Assembly (NCBI GenBank): GCA_009801085.1
Contig: VNWV01000003.1
Coordinates: 2,604,001-2,668,000 of the forward strand
DNA from: Lasiodiplodia sp. COLG20
Taxonomy: Eukaryota > Ascomycota > Dothideomycetes > Botryosphaeriales > Botryosphaeriaceae
Reading direction: 5' to 3'
Length of the DNA stretch: 64,000 nt
In this document: positions 43,269 through 55,900 of the stretch, piece after piece
How the letters are laid out: each line of letters begins with the position of its first letter
How positions within the stretch are numbered: the first letter of the stretch is position 1
The notes under the pieces: generated by a model
The model's database searches: none
The model's input: the letters and a program-made list of their open reading frames with translations, nothing else
Told to the model about the DNA's origin: nothing
Position numbers and translations under genes: made by a program

Positions 43269-44936
43269 CTACTCCCCCAGTCCATGTTCATCATCAAGCA
43301 TCCCCAAACCATCCAGCATCTCCTGCCCACTCGGTGGTGGTGGTGGCGGCAGCGCGCCATTCTGCTGTTCGGCTTCCTGCTGAGGCCGTGACAACCTGTC
43401 CACTGGCGCCTCTGTAGACTGGGCGGGGAATGGCGCAACATGACTTTGATGAGGCTCTTGATGCTGCCACTGTCCGAGATCTACCAGAGGCTCATTACCC
43501 ATCTGCGGACCAGTCTGATACGCGATCCCGCCGGTCCAGAAATAAGGTAAGTGGTTGCTAAGGGTTTCTTGTTGCTGCCGCATCAGGGCAGCACGCTCAT
43601 TAATAGAGAGGACATTAAGTTGCCAGCTATTATGGTGTTGTTGGGTCGTGGGATACGTATGCGGGTTCGTGTGCAGGCCCGGCTGCGGGTAGGGAGAGCC
43701 ATACTGCTGCTGCTGCCGGTGGGGCGACACCGTTGGGCCTTGAAGAGAGATCTGACTCTGGTCCCAAGTCGGGCGATGATTATGCACACCTGGCTGTTGC
43801 GCTCCCGGAAGATGACCTTGCCTTAGTTGATTCTCATGCGGGAGCAATGGCGGAATGGATAAGTACTCATTGACAGAGCCAGTTATCTGATCCAATGTGG
43901 TCTGGCGTGGAAATGAGCTGGATGCCCGACGCTCATTGGCAATGTGAGGCCTCGGATGGGTAAAGAAGTGCGGTTGGTTTGAGTGTTGGGCAGGAAACAT
44001 ATGCTGCGAAGCATTGGCATTTGCGGGAGGAGCTACCGGGTATGTGTACTGAACCTGCGGTTGAACACCATGTCTAGAGGAGAAGTTCGGCTGGTACGGT
44101 GCGACAGTGAACTGCTGCTGTGCCATAGGATTCAATATGCGACTGTGCGGACCGCTGAGGGGTTGAGAGACAGGATATTGTTGCCCATGATGCTGTTGAA
44201 GGTTTCGTTTCCAAAGGGCAGCGACATCGTAGGCCGGATCGGGAATGGCGTTGGGATCCGGAGTAGGAGGTCTCTATATTGACCCGTCACTAACTGTGGA
44301 GCTGGCTATTGATCCAACCGATGGATCATCGCTAATGTCAGGGACGACTAAAGAGCTCTCTGGGGCCCTCAGAGCGCTACGCGGTGACGGAGCATTCTCA
44401 TGAGGCAACATCATCTCGGAGGCGCCAGCTTCGAAGGTACCGAGCCAATTCCTCACTCGGCTGCAACTGGAGTGGTCGCATACTTCATGAGGCTCTGCCT
44501 GGGTTCCTAAATGGTTGGTGGGGAGAACAACGCCAGCTAAGGCATCAACTCTGTGTTCTTGATCGATGACACGGCTACAGAGGTGTTCGAAAGCCCGGTG
44601 TTGGTATCTCAGTCTTTCGTCGTGCCCAACGAAGGTATCTAGAATGACCTATACGAACAGATCAGCGTGAATTTCTGGAAGTGCTCATAATATGTGCTTT
44701 GTATCTGTCCAGAGATCAAGCGCCTGCATCAGGGGAAATATCTATCAAAAACTTTGACTTACGTTACAAATATTCTGCATCTCGAGCTGCCGTGCTTCAA
44801 TAATGGAGACCAATCGAATCAGGTCACCTTGAGGTAGAGGAACAGCGGAGTCTGCTATTGCGGGAGCGGGCGGAGCAAATTGATTGGCTGGCGTTGTGTC
44901 TCTCTCTTGGCTCTTGGAGTGAGGTGGACGGGACAT
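43269..44936 (-). CDS. Gln/Pro-rich protein of unknown function
   Basis: Exons 44936-44763, 44648-44457 and 44273-43269 join in phase 0 and give 456 residues. The N-terminal 120 residues are more ordered: a Leu/Ile-rich helix (LIRLVSIIEARQLEMQNICN) continues across the first junction into VILDTFVGHDERLRYQHRAF. The remainder is low-complexity, rich in Gln, Pro, His, Asn and Ser (HRQQQQYGSPYPQPG, PPPPPPSGQEML), ending in a short acidic tail. Such composition is common in transcription co-regulators and RNA-granule proteins, but I recognise no family. The second intron (44456-44274, GTGAGG...ATATAG) is 183 bp, a multiple of three, and contains an in-frame TAG as its last codon; without splicing the protein would stop after 182 residues. 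Confidence 0.65.
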
Positions 44937-45516
44937 TTCGGACTGGCGTCGCTTCTGCGTTGACTCAGTAAAATGTTCGACATGATATCTCTTCCTTTGC
45001 GGACTCAGTATATTACCATGGACTTAGCCTCAGTCTTTCTAGCCTCAAATATGGCACGAGAATACTTGACCTTCGTGATATGCGCTACCTTCGGGTGCTT
45101 GGTATGGAATGAGTGGTGCAATTTGATTAAGATATAGTGTTTTGTGGATCGGCACCAAGGTGAAGCCTGCTGACACGGAAAAGTTTGCGGTAAGAGCTGC
45201 TGCTCAGGGTAAATGCAGGGTCTCGTCGCTTGGATGTTGGGGGCGTGCGGGTTGTCGGGCATCCACGTGCATCATCCCCTTGGGTGCACCTTCCATTTGT
45301 TGACCTACCAAACGACCACCCGCCCAAATAAGCAACCATGTCAATCAGGGCACATGCCCTTCGTCACGGCGAGCAGACATAAAACACCCTCTACCCCACC
45401 TCTTTCGCCTCTTCTCCTTCTTCAACGTCTATCTCAGAGCAACGCAGGACTTCGGCGCCAAGCATAAACGTTGAAGTTCTTCGCAACCCTCTCGAGCTTC
45501 CAGCCTTTCCGCAGCA
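44937..45516. other. Intergenic, divergent promoter region
   Basis: These 580 bp separate the divergent Gln-rich and PAM2 genes. The part near the PAM2 gene (45380-45516) is C/T-rich leader-like sequence. No other feature is seen. Confidence 0.45.
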
Positions 45517-46187
45517 ATGCCTCCTCCGGTCACCATCTCCTCCGCTCCTCTTTCCGTAAGACATCTCACTTCGCTGGCTCTTCATTTCGATGTCATTTTC
45601 TGCTTCCTTGCCTCACACAGTATATAATTTCCTTCTTTTCACCTTTACTCCTCGCCCGCTCTAACTCGCCTCTCATCTATTTTATATACCTTCAGCTCAC
45701 ATTTTTCTTCACAGCCTCCTCTCCTTACTCCCACTCTCCTGCCCGACGCTTCGGTGGAGGACTACGAAAAGGCCATCGAGGTGGAGCGCAAGAAACACCA
45801 GAAGATTCTTGCTGCTAAGCAGAGGATGCTGGCCGAGTACGAGAAGATCCAGCGCGCTTGCGACGAGGCGCAGATGGCTTTCGAGCAGTTTCCGGGCGAG
45901 GAGTTCGAGCAGGCCAGCAGCAGCCACGCCGACAGCACCACCAAGGAGGACCAGGTAAGGCATACACAAATCTTGTTCTGTCTCTGTGGGCACTTGGCGC
46001 TTCCTGTGGAATACGTCTTTGGCTAATGCTTCGTGTTCCTCATTTGCAGACTCCTCCCTTGAGCAATTCTTCCACTTCGTCCAAGCCGCCTCGCATGCGT
46101 TCCCGCTCCTCACTGAACGCCGAAGCGCCGGAGTTCATTCCAAGCTTCTTCCGTGATGAGAAGACGGACAAGTCCTCGTCTGCTTGA
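45517..46187 (+). CDS. Small coiled-coil protein with a PAM2 (PABP-binding) motif
   Basis: Exons 45517-45555, 45715-45954 and 46050-46187 join in phase 0 and give 138 residues. Residues 25-70 form a charged coiled coil (DYEKAIEVERKKHQKI, KQRMLAEYEKIQRACDEAQM). Residues 113-124, SSLNAEAPEFIP, match the PAM2 consensus (S/T-x-L-N-x-x-A-x-x-F-x-P) at every defined position. PAM2 peptides bind the MLLE domain of poly(A)-binding protein and occur in factors for mRNA decay, translation and transport. The segment before it is Ser-rich and basic (SSKPPRMRSRSS), which is typical of linkers carrying such motifs. I do not recognise the rest of the protein. The model has canonical splice sites, and the compact exon 1 is confirmed only by frame. 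Confidence 0.75.
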
Positions 46188-46732
46188 GCAGCGGTGAGCC
46201 CAGGTTGACGCTCGGTCTTGGTATGTGGTCCAGATTGGGAGACTTCACGCGGCTGGAAAGACATTCGGGGAGTCACACGGCTTGGAAATAGTATACGTGA
46301 TACATTGGTGGAAAAGTTGAGTGCAGTTCATGGCCAAGTTTGCCAGTCTTCATACCCAGATATAGATTAAAGACACGGAGCTTTTGAGCAGAGGGTGGGA
46401 AACAGGCAATATGATTCCCAAGCTACGATAGGATTGTTGGTTCACAGTCCGTCCTGAAAAAATAGCAAATTTTATCATTTTATCTCGGGCAGCTGTGATG
46501 GCTATTCGAATGCAGTTGTGTGTTAAAAGCTTACATGCGTTGAGATTTGAATCCATTTCACAGACACAGCACTCAAGTGGAGTCAAACTGATGATCGATA
46601 TAATACATTTCCATTATCATTAAAGACATTTCAGACTACTAGCTACTACAGCCTCCCCAATTGGATACTTAATTAGGCGTCTGATCATCAAATCATACCA
46701 CTCAAACCACTCATTCATTTCCTTATCCACAA
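46188..46732. other. Intergenic, convergent 3' region
   Basis: These 545 AT-rich bp lie between two converging genes. No coding signal or element is seen. Confidence 0.5.
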
Positions 46733-49224
46733 TTAAACGGTGAACGAGCCCTTCAGCTGCACATCCCGGCTGGAGAAGCCGACGTGGACGGCAAACTCGC
46801 CCTCGGGCACGCTCCACTCCTGCTGGACGACATCCCAGATGGAGATGTCGCGGCGCATCAGCGGGAACTCAACCTCCTTGCTCTCGCCGGCCTCAAGCTC
46901 GACCTTCTCAAAGCCGCGCAGCTGCTTGACCGGGGTACCCTCGCCAGCGGAGGCAGGGAGCTCGACGTAGAGCTGGGGCACGGCGGCGCCGGCGACGTCG
47001 CCAGTGTTGCTGACGGTAGCCTTGACGGTGTAAACGGTCTCCCACAGGGCAGGGTTACCACCAGGGGTGACGGAGGTCGTGGCAGCAGGAGCGCCGGCAA
47101 TAGAGGTGTTCGAGGCAGGGGTGACGGTGAGGGATTCGAGGCCGAAAGTGGTGTAGGAAAGACCGAAGCCGAATTCGTACAGCACGCTGATGTTGTAGTA
47201 ATCGAAGTGGCGGTAGTCAATGAGCAGACGCTCGGTGAAGTCGGATTGCCAAGCGTTGGTGTCGTTCTTGTCGGCGACCGAGAGGGTGATGTTGGCGAAG
47301 TCGTAGTCCGACTCCTCGAACGCAATGGTGTAGGGGAGCTTGCCGGAGGGGTTGACGTCGCCGTAAAGGATGTCAACAATGCTGTTGCCAATCTCCTCGC
47401 CGGGCAGGTGGGCAGCGATGATAGCGGTGACGTTCTCGTTGTCGGCCCAGGGCATCAGCGTCAGGCCTCCCGAGGTGGTGATGACGACAGTGTTGCTGCA
47501 GTTGGCGGCGACCTGGTTAACGACCTCATCACCATCCCAGTTGACGTGCAGGTCGGTGCGGTCCTCACCCTCGGCAGCCCAGGTCTTGAGGAAGACAAGG
47601 CAGACGTCAGGGACGGGGTAGATCTGGCTGGCGAGGGAGCCGGGAGTCGTCAGCAAAGTGTTGTTCAGGATGTACTGAACAATGCCATCCTCAGACTCGA
47701 CACGGTCCTTGATAGCCTCGAGAGGGCTGATGACGGAGTTGAAGCGGACGCTGCCGGAACCACCACCGGCGGGGAGACAGCCATATTCGTAGTTGGTGCT
47801 CTGGGGGTAAAGGCCGTTGGTGATTTCGCCGGCAGCATTGCCGAGGACAGCGACGATCTTGGGGCTCTTGAGAGGAAGAGTGCTGTTGACATTCTTCAAA
47901 AGGACGGAACCAGCAGCACCAAGCTTACGGATGTGCACGCTGTGGTTGCCACGGACATCAACAGAGGTCTCGGTGTTGAGAGCACCGGCGGCGCTCCAGT
48001 CGTCGTACCAGTTGCTCTCAGGCTGGAAGTTGTTAACGGCGGGGTAGGCGCCAGAGGAGGGGTCGACACCGGGGAAACCCTCGTCCTGGCCGAGAAGGTA
48101 GTAAGGGGTGAGGACACGCTTGACCATGTCGTCGACACGAGTCTCAGGAATGGTGCCGTTCTCGACAGCCTTGGTGAGGTTGCCACCGAAGTAAGAAGGA
48201 ACGCCGTCGAGGAGAGGCTGCCAGTTCCAGGCACCGGGCATGGTCATGTCAAGACCAGACTCAACAGAGGCAACACCACTGTGGGTGCCCATCCAGTCAG
48301 ACATGACGTAGCCCTGGAAGCCGAGCTCGGTCTTCAGGATGCCGTTCAGGGTCTTGGAGTTCTGGCAGGCGTAGGAGCCGTTGATGCGCTGGTAGCTGCA
48401 CATGACACTGGCGACACCAGCGCGAACGGCGTTGGCGAAGGGCCAGACGTAGAGCTCGTGGATGGTACGGTCTTCGACGTTGGAAGAGACGGACATCTGC
48501 TCCTGCTCGTTGGGCTCGTGGTTGGGATCGAAGGTGTCCTCAGGGTTGCGCTGAGTCTCCTGCTCGTTCACAATCCAGTGCTTGGCCGTAGCCTGAACAC
48601 CGACGCTCTGAACACCGAGAATGGTCTCCTCCATGGCAACACCAGTGAGGTATGGGTCAGGCGAGAAGCCCTCCCAGCCACGGCCGGCCATGCCGCTACG
48701 GCCAAGAGGACCAGCGACGGGGCCAAGGAAAATCTGGGAGCCCTTTCCACGGAACTCCTCGCCGAGGAGCCTGCCACGCTCGTGGATGAGGTCCCTGTCC
48801 CAAGAAGCGGCGGCAGTCAGACCAGCGCCAAAGGCGCTAGCATAATCAGCCTGGCGGATGGCGAGAGGGCCGTCCTGAAGACAGAGGCCCTTGAAGCCGA
48901 CGCGGGGAATGGGTGCGATGTTTCTGGGCAGATGTTAGCCAACAGCAAAGAAAAAATCGGAAAGTGAACATACCCAACGCAGGGACCCGGAGCACCGGTA
49001 AGAAGGACGACCTTCTCCTCGAGGGTCAGGTTGCTGAGGAGGGCCTCGGCCTTCTCCAGGGCACCCGCCCAGCCGGTCAGAGAGGCGGAGTCGATACCGG
49101 TCATGTTGGGCGAGGGGTAGACCGGAGGACTGGAGGTGAAGAGCGAGGAGTCCCAGTCCTGGGCGGCCTCAGCGCCAGCTACGGCGCTGAGGAGGAGGGT
49201 GGCCAAGTTCGTGAGAGGCGCCAT
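46733..49224 (-). CDS. Secreted GH3 beta-glucosidase
   Basis: Exons 49224-48974 and 48923-46733 (50-bp intron, GTATGT...CCAG) give 813 residues. A signal peptide (MAPLTNLATLLLSAVAGAEA) is followed by the GH3 barrel: GLCLQDGPLAIRQADY, FLGPVAGPLGRSGMAGRGWE, QATAKHWIVNEQE, VMCSYQRINGSYACQNS, and the nucleophile Asp293 in GYVMSDWMGTHSG. The second GH3 domain and a C-terminal fibronectin-III-like domain follow (YEFGFGLSYTTF, RGFEKVELEAGESKEVEFPL). Many N-glycosylation sequons fit secretion. The enzyme removes terminal glucose from cellobiose and other beta-glucosides. The size and fibronectin-III-like tail place it with the fungal extracellular beta-glucosidases of cellulose breakdown. Confidence 0.94.
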
Positions 49225-52200
49225 TGTTGCTTGAAGCGAGTTGTCGTAGAGGCTTGCCTTGGAGGCTCATCTGGAGCGCGGGCTGGCGGGCTCTTTAAAG
49301 GCAGGCAGAGGGCAGGCGTGAGCACGGATCGGGAGCTGCGCGGGAAGCGACGCTGGTGCCATGACACGGCATGTCTGTTGTTCAGCATTCGGGCTATAGT
49401 GACAACGTCATCCGGCTTCTGGAAGAGGGTGCAACACGGGGATGCTTGCAGAACCGGGGGTTGTTCTGGGCGCGGAGGAGCTTGTTCGGGTAAGGCTGCG
49501 GAGAGCAAGACTCGGTGTGGAGCCCCGTGTGCCGCGAATCTGCCGCGCGCACGGCATGCCTTCGCGCTGGTGGTGAGCTTCTCGAGTGATGACACTGCCG
49601 CCGCGCCGACATCTCTCGAACTCCCCTTTGCGAGACCACGAGCCCGCAGCCTCGAGCCGCTCGCCAGCAGGCCCAAGGCACCCGCCCGCACTCTTGCATC
49701 CTGCGCCGCCTTCTCCGCAGCGCCTCCGGGGGCGATCAATGGGGGGGCTCTGGCGCCAAGGCAGGCGTAGAACCCCAGGCGGAAGCTGCCGCGCGGATAG
49801 GCACCTCATGACCAGCCCGGAGAGTAGCCGTCGGGCGGTCTCCACGAGCGCGAGCACGGTCGACCGACGTCCGGATGTGCTCACGAGACGGAATAAGGTC
49901 GGACTGCCCAGGAGTGCATGGCGGTTGAGGCTCTCGTCCGGATGCTCCTTGGCTATGTCGTGCAATTATGGTCCGATGGACGCTTTAGCTTCAGCTTCAG
50001 TGCCGGAACGCAAATGCAGAAACCAACCCCAAAAAATAAAAAATAAAAGACCATGAGGCTCGGTGGTGGTTGCTGCGAAATCGGGCCGAGGAGGAAATTG
50101 CGGGCGGTGGGCGCACTCTCCGCTGGAGGCCCGGATTCTAAGTCTTCTCCACTCTCACCACACCTTTCGCTTCTGCACCCCGCTCTCATGGTGCCAAAAT
50201 CCCGCGCCCGATGTTTTGCCAGAGCGAGGGCGCCCCACCCGCCACGACGGTCGCGTGCAGGCCCAAGAACTGCCGGTGCGGAGGAGAACAGGGGTCGGGT
50301 ATTGATGATGTGATGCCGTTCAAAAAAAAAAATCCTGGCGTCCGGGATGTCGTCGTGGCGGTGGCGTCTGCGCCGTGCCGGGCGCCAGCGTCCTTGGTGT
50401 TGCTTCCGTCTTCTCTCGTCTCCGTAGCCCCTCGAGGCCGAAAAGGCGGCGTGCCAGTCCATCATCAATCACACCAGCGAGCGAGGGCCACCACGAGCCC
50501 GAGGAACATCCCAATTGAACCCTGCCCGACGTCGCGTGGCTTGCTGAAAGTCCCGACGATGTGCCGTTTAGTCGTGAGATGGTCGTCTTTCCCCACGTGT
50601 GCCGGCAAAAACTTGGCGAGCAAAGCCTCCTTCTGATCTCCACACTCTCTAGTCCCGAGAAGAGCCGACGGCGGCAGAGCGGCAATGGCGGAGGTCCGTC
50701 CAGACTATCCACATCGCCGGGAATAGTGCGGGCTCGGCTTTGGGTCAGTCCGCCCCCGTTAGGCAGCGGAGCCGCCTGGAATTCCCCACGATTGCAAAAT
50801 GAAGCAGCACATCCGCTTTCTTCGGCAATTGCCAGCTGCCGCTGATGAGATCGCCGCGTGATGGTCACCGACAACCCAGATCCCGGTCCGTTTTCGCTCT
50901 CTTGCTCTTTTGTCGCCAAGTCACGTTCGCTTTACGTACGTCATGGTCCGCTCGGCTCGCGCGCTTCTTCATCGTGAGGTTGCATCGTCGAGGCGTCGTT
51001 GAAGGCGACCATGTAACCTGCCACCTGCATCGAGTGGAAAATGCTCGGACGAGCCTTGGAGAAGACGGTCCTTTCTGCCTGTCAGGAGAATACAATAGGT
51101 GAGATGGGCTGACCAAAAAAACAGTTGTGGGAAACGCGGGAATCGTCTTCCGGGGACGGTGAAAGAATTGTGGAGAGAGCCAACAGCCATGGAGAACGTG
51201 AGATCCGGAGCTCGCTCATTGATGAGACTCCTTACCTATGCTGCAGCGGTAGCTTTGTGAACCTGGGAGAAGGGAGTGCGCTTTTGAACTGAAGAAGACG
51301 CTACAATCTCGTCGGCCGAGGGTAATTTTCGGACTTTCTTGGAAGTCGAACATGAAGATAACATTACTAGCATTGCTAGTAATGAACGAGAAGGCCGACG
51401 ATCGAATAGAGGGTGAGTGCTCATGATCAGTGGAACTCCTCGTGAAAGGCGGTATGGAGAAGTGAAAGCCTTCCCAAAGGAGAAAGTTGTTCGCGAGACT
51501 TAACGGAGGCCATCACTTCTAGGTCGTATACGAAAAACCTCCAAGGTAAGAGCGGAAACCATGGCAGCAAAATGAGCGCTGTACGTGTTTCTTATACCTG
51601 CTGTGCCGCTGGGTAAAGGTATACCAGCCTCCCCGCGACCACTACCCCATTCCGATTCCCTCCGCATCTGGGGCTCCTTGCCAAGAGCAACTCCAGGCTA
51701 AATGTAAGTCGTGACTGTACAAGGGAAAACCAACAGTAAGAAAGATGATTGCTGTGCATCACGAGAGACGTTCGGTAGCGCCAAGAACGCCGACATTCCT
51801 TCGCCACGTGTTGACGTTGGGTTGACTAGCATGGGTTCTAGCAGGAAGCGTCCCAGAGAACCAATCGCTAGCCAGCGATCAACCTCGATGGGTTTATCAA
51901 GGTTCTCGATCCCGGGTACTATCGCAGCACGAGTCTGCACTGCATGCAGGATGCCTTGCAACTGTGAGACGCCGATCAGCAGCGAGCGCTGATCACATCT
52001 CAGTTCGCCGCACATACGACTCACGTAACCATGGTGAGGATGAAAAAACAAGCGCACAGCATCCATTGGCCGATAGGAGTGTGTTTATAGTCAAGATGGG
52101 CAAAATGAGGAAGCGCTCCATATTCGACACGGAAGGCAGCGCACACACACAAGCATGCAGCCCGATCTGGTCACCGCTCCGAACGCCTCGGGATTACGGC

Positions 52201-52992
52201 ACGAAAGCAACTTTGCGACTTTGCGAGTGGACGAGGTGGGGTCCATTACTATTGCAACAAGTTGGGGAGGCTGGTCATCGTGTGGATGTATTTGTTCTCA
52301 AATGTGTCGTGCATTCATGTCTAGATGGACGCTTCAATAGTGCAGTCGAGGCATGAAGGAGCGCACAACATCAATATTAAAAAGCGACGCCAGCACAAGC
52401 TTCTGTACAAGAGCTTTAACCTTATTACCAAAGTAGACCGCAAAAGAATTTGCCCCTTAAATGACAAATACTACACTGTCCCCACAAACGGGGTTGAAGT
52501 GAATATACAAGCGTTATTGCAGTATTCAGTAACTCAACTGTGTAGACTTCGCGCAAATGTTTCTTAGGACGCTTTCAGAACGTTTCTCGGGCAAAAAAAA
52601 TTATAATTTTGCACACCGCACTCACAACAGAAAACAACGATGACGGAACAAACAGCCAGCCTCATATGGACGAAGGGGGTATCCCACGAGCAAGAACCTA
52701 AAAGAAGTCATACGCATAAATATGAAGAGACAAGTCCGAATCACGTCGTTCAATAAAGCGAAAAACAATAAAGAGAAATTTAGACGCTATGCCATATACT
52801 CATACTTCACAACGTGCACACATCAAGACATGACTAACAGTAGATCCGGTTCCGATCCACAACCCGGGCCCAACATCTCTAAACTTCCCACCTTTCAATC
52901 GCGCACATTATGGATGGTTAGAGAACCAACCAGCACTGACAACATCCCCCATCGTCTCCCCCCCAACCTACCAATTACCACTAGGTCGCCAA
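49225..52992. other. Long intergenic region
   Basis: This 3.8-kb stretch runs from the beta-glucosidase promoter to the VPS8 3' end. The first 1.7 kb are GC-rich, giving long but low-complexity frames on all strands. The rest, especially after 52300, is more AT-rich. I see no exon with family signature, RNA gene or hairpin-element copy. A perfect short palindrome lies at 51363-51383. Confidence 0.5.
51363..51383. repeat. Perfect 10-bp inverted repeat with 1-nt centre
   Basis: ATTACTAGCA and its exact complement TGCTAGTAAT are separated by a single T. Symmetric sites of this size can bind dimeric regulators, but it lies about 2.1 kb upstream of the beta-glucosidase start with no gene nearby, so no role is claimed. 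Confidence 0.5.
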
Positions 52993-55900
52993 CTACAACA
53001 CCGCTTCCTCATCTGGCTTTCCTTCGCACAGCGGACACCTAAACTCCCTCGCCCCATCACCCTCCTCCACCTCATCCATATCCGCCGGCGCATTCGTCCC
53101 AGCACTCTTCTTCCCCTTTATCAGACACCTCTGGTGCCACAAGTGTCTGCATGCAAACACGACCAGCGACCCTACACCGTCGCCGTCTCCGCCGTCTCCA
53201 TTAGGATCTCCCATTGCACCTTTTCCCTCTCCACCCTCTTCCATCTCCGCTTTTCCCTTGCCCCTCCTCAATCGCCCCGCCTCCTCGCTATCCCCCCGTG
53301 CCAACCACCTCCCCCTTCTCTCTTTCTCGCCCCTCTCCCTCTCTCTCTCCCACGCGTCCCAAATGCTCGCGCCTGCACCCGGCCCCCACACCCTCCGCCT
53401 GCAGCCCTCGCACACTTGGCCCTTCGGGCGCCAGCCACGCAGCCGCCTCGCGTGCGCCTCCTCAACGTGTTCGAAAACGTCCTTCTCTAAGAACCGGTTC
53501 GCCAGCGCGATGAGCGTCTCCTCGAACGTGTAGGCTGCGAATATGGACGCCAGCACCGCCCGCAGATCTGACAGGGACGGACTGGTGCGTGCCGCGCGCG
53601 TGAGGAAAGCGCGGAGGATGCGGAGGAAGGAGGCAGAAGGTTGTCCGGCGGCTGCTGGGGCCACGGCGGTGATGTTTTGGCGTTTCTGTTGTTGCGCCAC
53701 AGCAGAAGCCCGGGCAACTTGGTTGCTGGGCTTGGTATCGCTCGCGGCCATGCAGGCCAGAAGGGCGCTGAACGTCTGTTGGACGTTATTGCGGAGGCTA
53801 TTGGTAATCTTGGTGGTGTCGATTGCTGCATCTTGTTGGCTTTTGGCGCTGAGCTGGGCTGCAGATGTGGAAACGTTTTTGGTCATCGCAACGGTCATGT
53901 CAATCAAGTCGAGCCAGAGGAGTTCGTCCGTCTCCAAGTCCTTCTCTGTGCCCAGATCTCCGTTGACGGCTCGTTTCCTTGGGTCGGTCGGTTTCTTCTT
54001 GTTGCGTGTCTGCCCTTGACATAGCCAGGTGCCGATCTTAGTGTATTTTTGCACAGCTTCTAGGAGATCCACAGCGGCTTCTTCTGTGTTCGACTCATCG
54101 GGACTTTCACTCGCGGCACCAAGCAGGCTGACTAGAGCAGTCTCCAGCGTACTAAGGTGTTTGACGAGTCTGTCCATGGCTTCTCGAATCAATCCATCTT
54201 GAGCCATAAGCACAACCGCCGCATCGACCACGCCACTACTCTCCATGGCCGGGAGAACTTTATCGAGACGTAGATCTCCAGAACTCAACAGACCAACATA
54301 GTCGGCAACGTGTGTAGGATCGTACCTACACATGAGCTGCACATACTGTTCGACAAAACGAGCTGCTGCAACTTCTGCCGGAAGAGGTTGCTTCGCGGTC
54401 GTGAGGTGTTTTTCTGGCTCTAGGAGCGCTCTGAGAAACAAGAATTGGACGTAATGATCAGCTTCCAAGGAATCGAGAACAGACTCCAGGAGCACAGGCG
54501 CAGAATTCTTCAACGTCCGTGCCGTCAGTGCTGCGTCGATGTTTGCAAGGTCCATTGCATGAGCGAGGATGACAGCATGAACATCGCCTACTTGTCGTTT
54601 GTTAAGACTCTTGCTCGGTCGTAAGCAGTCCCTGATACATTCGAACACTGCTGGGCGGTCGTCTGTGTCATTGAGATACGTCTCAACAAGCCGTGCGTAT
54701 TGTTTCGCACCACTGTATACCGACTTGAGCACCCGATAGAACCCGGCCTTCTCAAAAAGCGGAACAAGGGACTGGATGTCTGTCGGATGGTAGACCGAAA
54801 GCAAGTACTCGACACTCAGCTGACAGTCATCTGCCACCGCATCGGAAGGATAATCGCAAAGACCTTCGAGCAACTTGTGAAGTGCGCTACCCGGGAGAAT
54901 AATGTATTGTGGAAACTTGGGGAGATTGCGAGCCACAAACATGTATAGGTAGGTTGTATCCTCGGATTCGAACTGGCCTTCCGACATGACTCCGAGTAGA
55001 ATGTTCAAGATATACTGGCGCGTTGGTCTTCTCCCGGAGGAACGATCCGAGGCTGATACTCCATTCACTGTTCCATTTGGCGACTGCTCTCCGTTCAGGT
55101 ACGAGTCCTCAAATGCCTCATTGAGCATGCTCATGAAACTTGGCGTGTCGAATCTGAGAATTGCCCTCAGATAAGGAAAGGACTCGGCTGATTCTTCGTC
55201 TTCGAGTGGTTGAAAAATGTCGCCGCTGCCTTTGGGCCACTCTGTCGCTTTCCCAGAAAAAAGGTACGAATACAGCGCATCTTTGGCACTATCTGCTTCC
55301 TCATCCGGTAAAAGGTTCCCTCCGGGATAGATGCGTCCTGTGAGGGTATACGCAAGGTATGGGAAAATCTTCATCGCGGAAGCGAGATATTGCTCTTCTG
55401 CCGGTCCGGAAGGCTCACCACCTGACAAGAGGACTTTGACCAAACCGAGCAGGTCAATAAGCGGGGTGATGTAATCCCGTATGGACCGGGTCCACACGTA
55501 GATCAGTGCATCATACAGGCTATACTGCCTGCAGAGAATTGTGACCTGGTTAATGTCGATCGTGGCTGTGTCCAAGCGGCAAATCATTTCCTCAATCCTA
55601 TCTGTGCGTCCTTGCAAGGCGTACTGTGTGATCATACCCTTCAAAACATCCGGAGGCACGGACGTGATTTCATCCTCGACAATGTAAGGCTCCAGAACCT
55701 CGAAAAAGACGTTCTCAGACGACGCGTTCTGAAACGCTTCGAACACATCCTCGAATAGAAAGTCCATCTCCTCCATGCTGAGGCATGCTGAAAAGCTTGC
55801 TGACGCCAACTCGTAAAGCTGAGTACGAGGGGTTCCCTCATCGGAAGATTCTTTCCTAGCGAAGGTATATCTCAGGGATGCAGATATCATTTCCAGTAGT

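Noticed and set aside
46784..48967. A 727-codon plus-strand frame opposite the GH3 beta-glucosidase
   Set aside because: It is an antisense shadow: Val/Gly/Asp-rich without domain, while the minus strand encodes a full GH3 enzyme.
49179..49739. GC-rich open frames upstream of the beta-glucosidase
   Set aside because: Several frames are open at once, which is what high GC produces; none has a domain.
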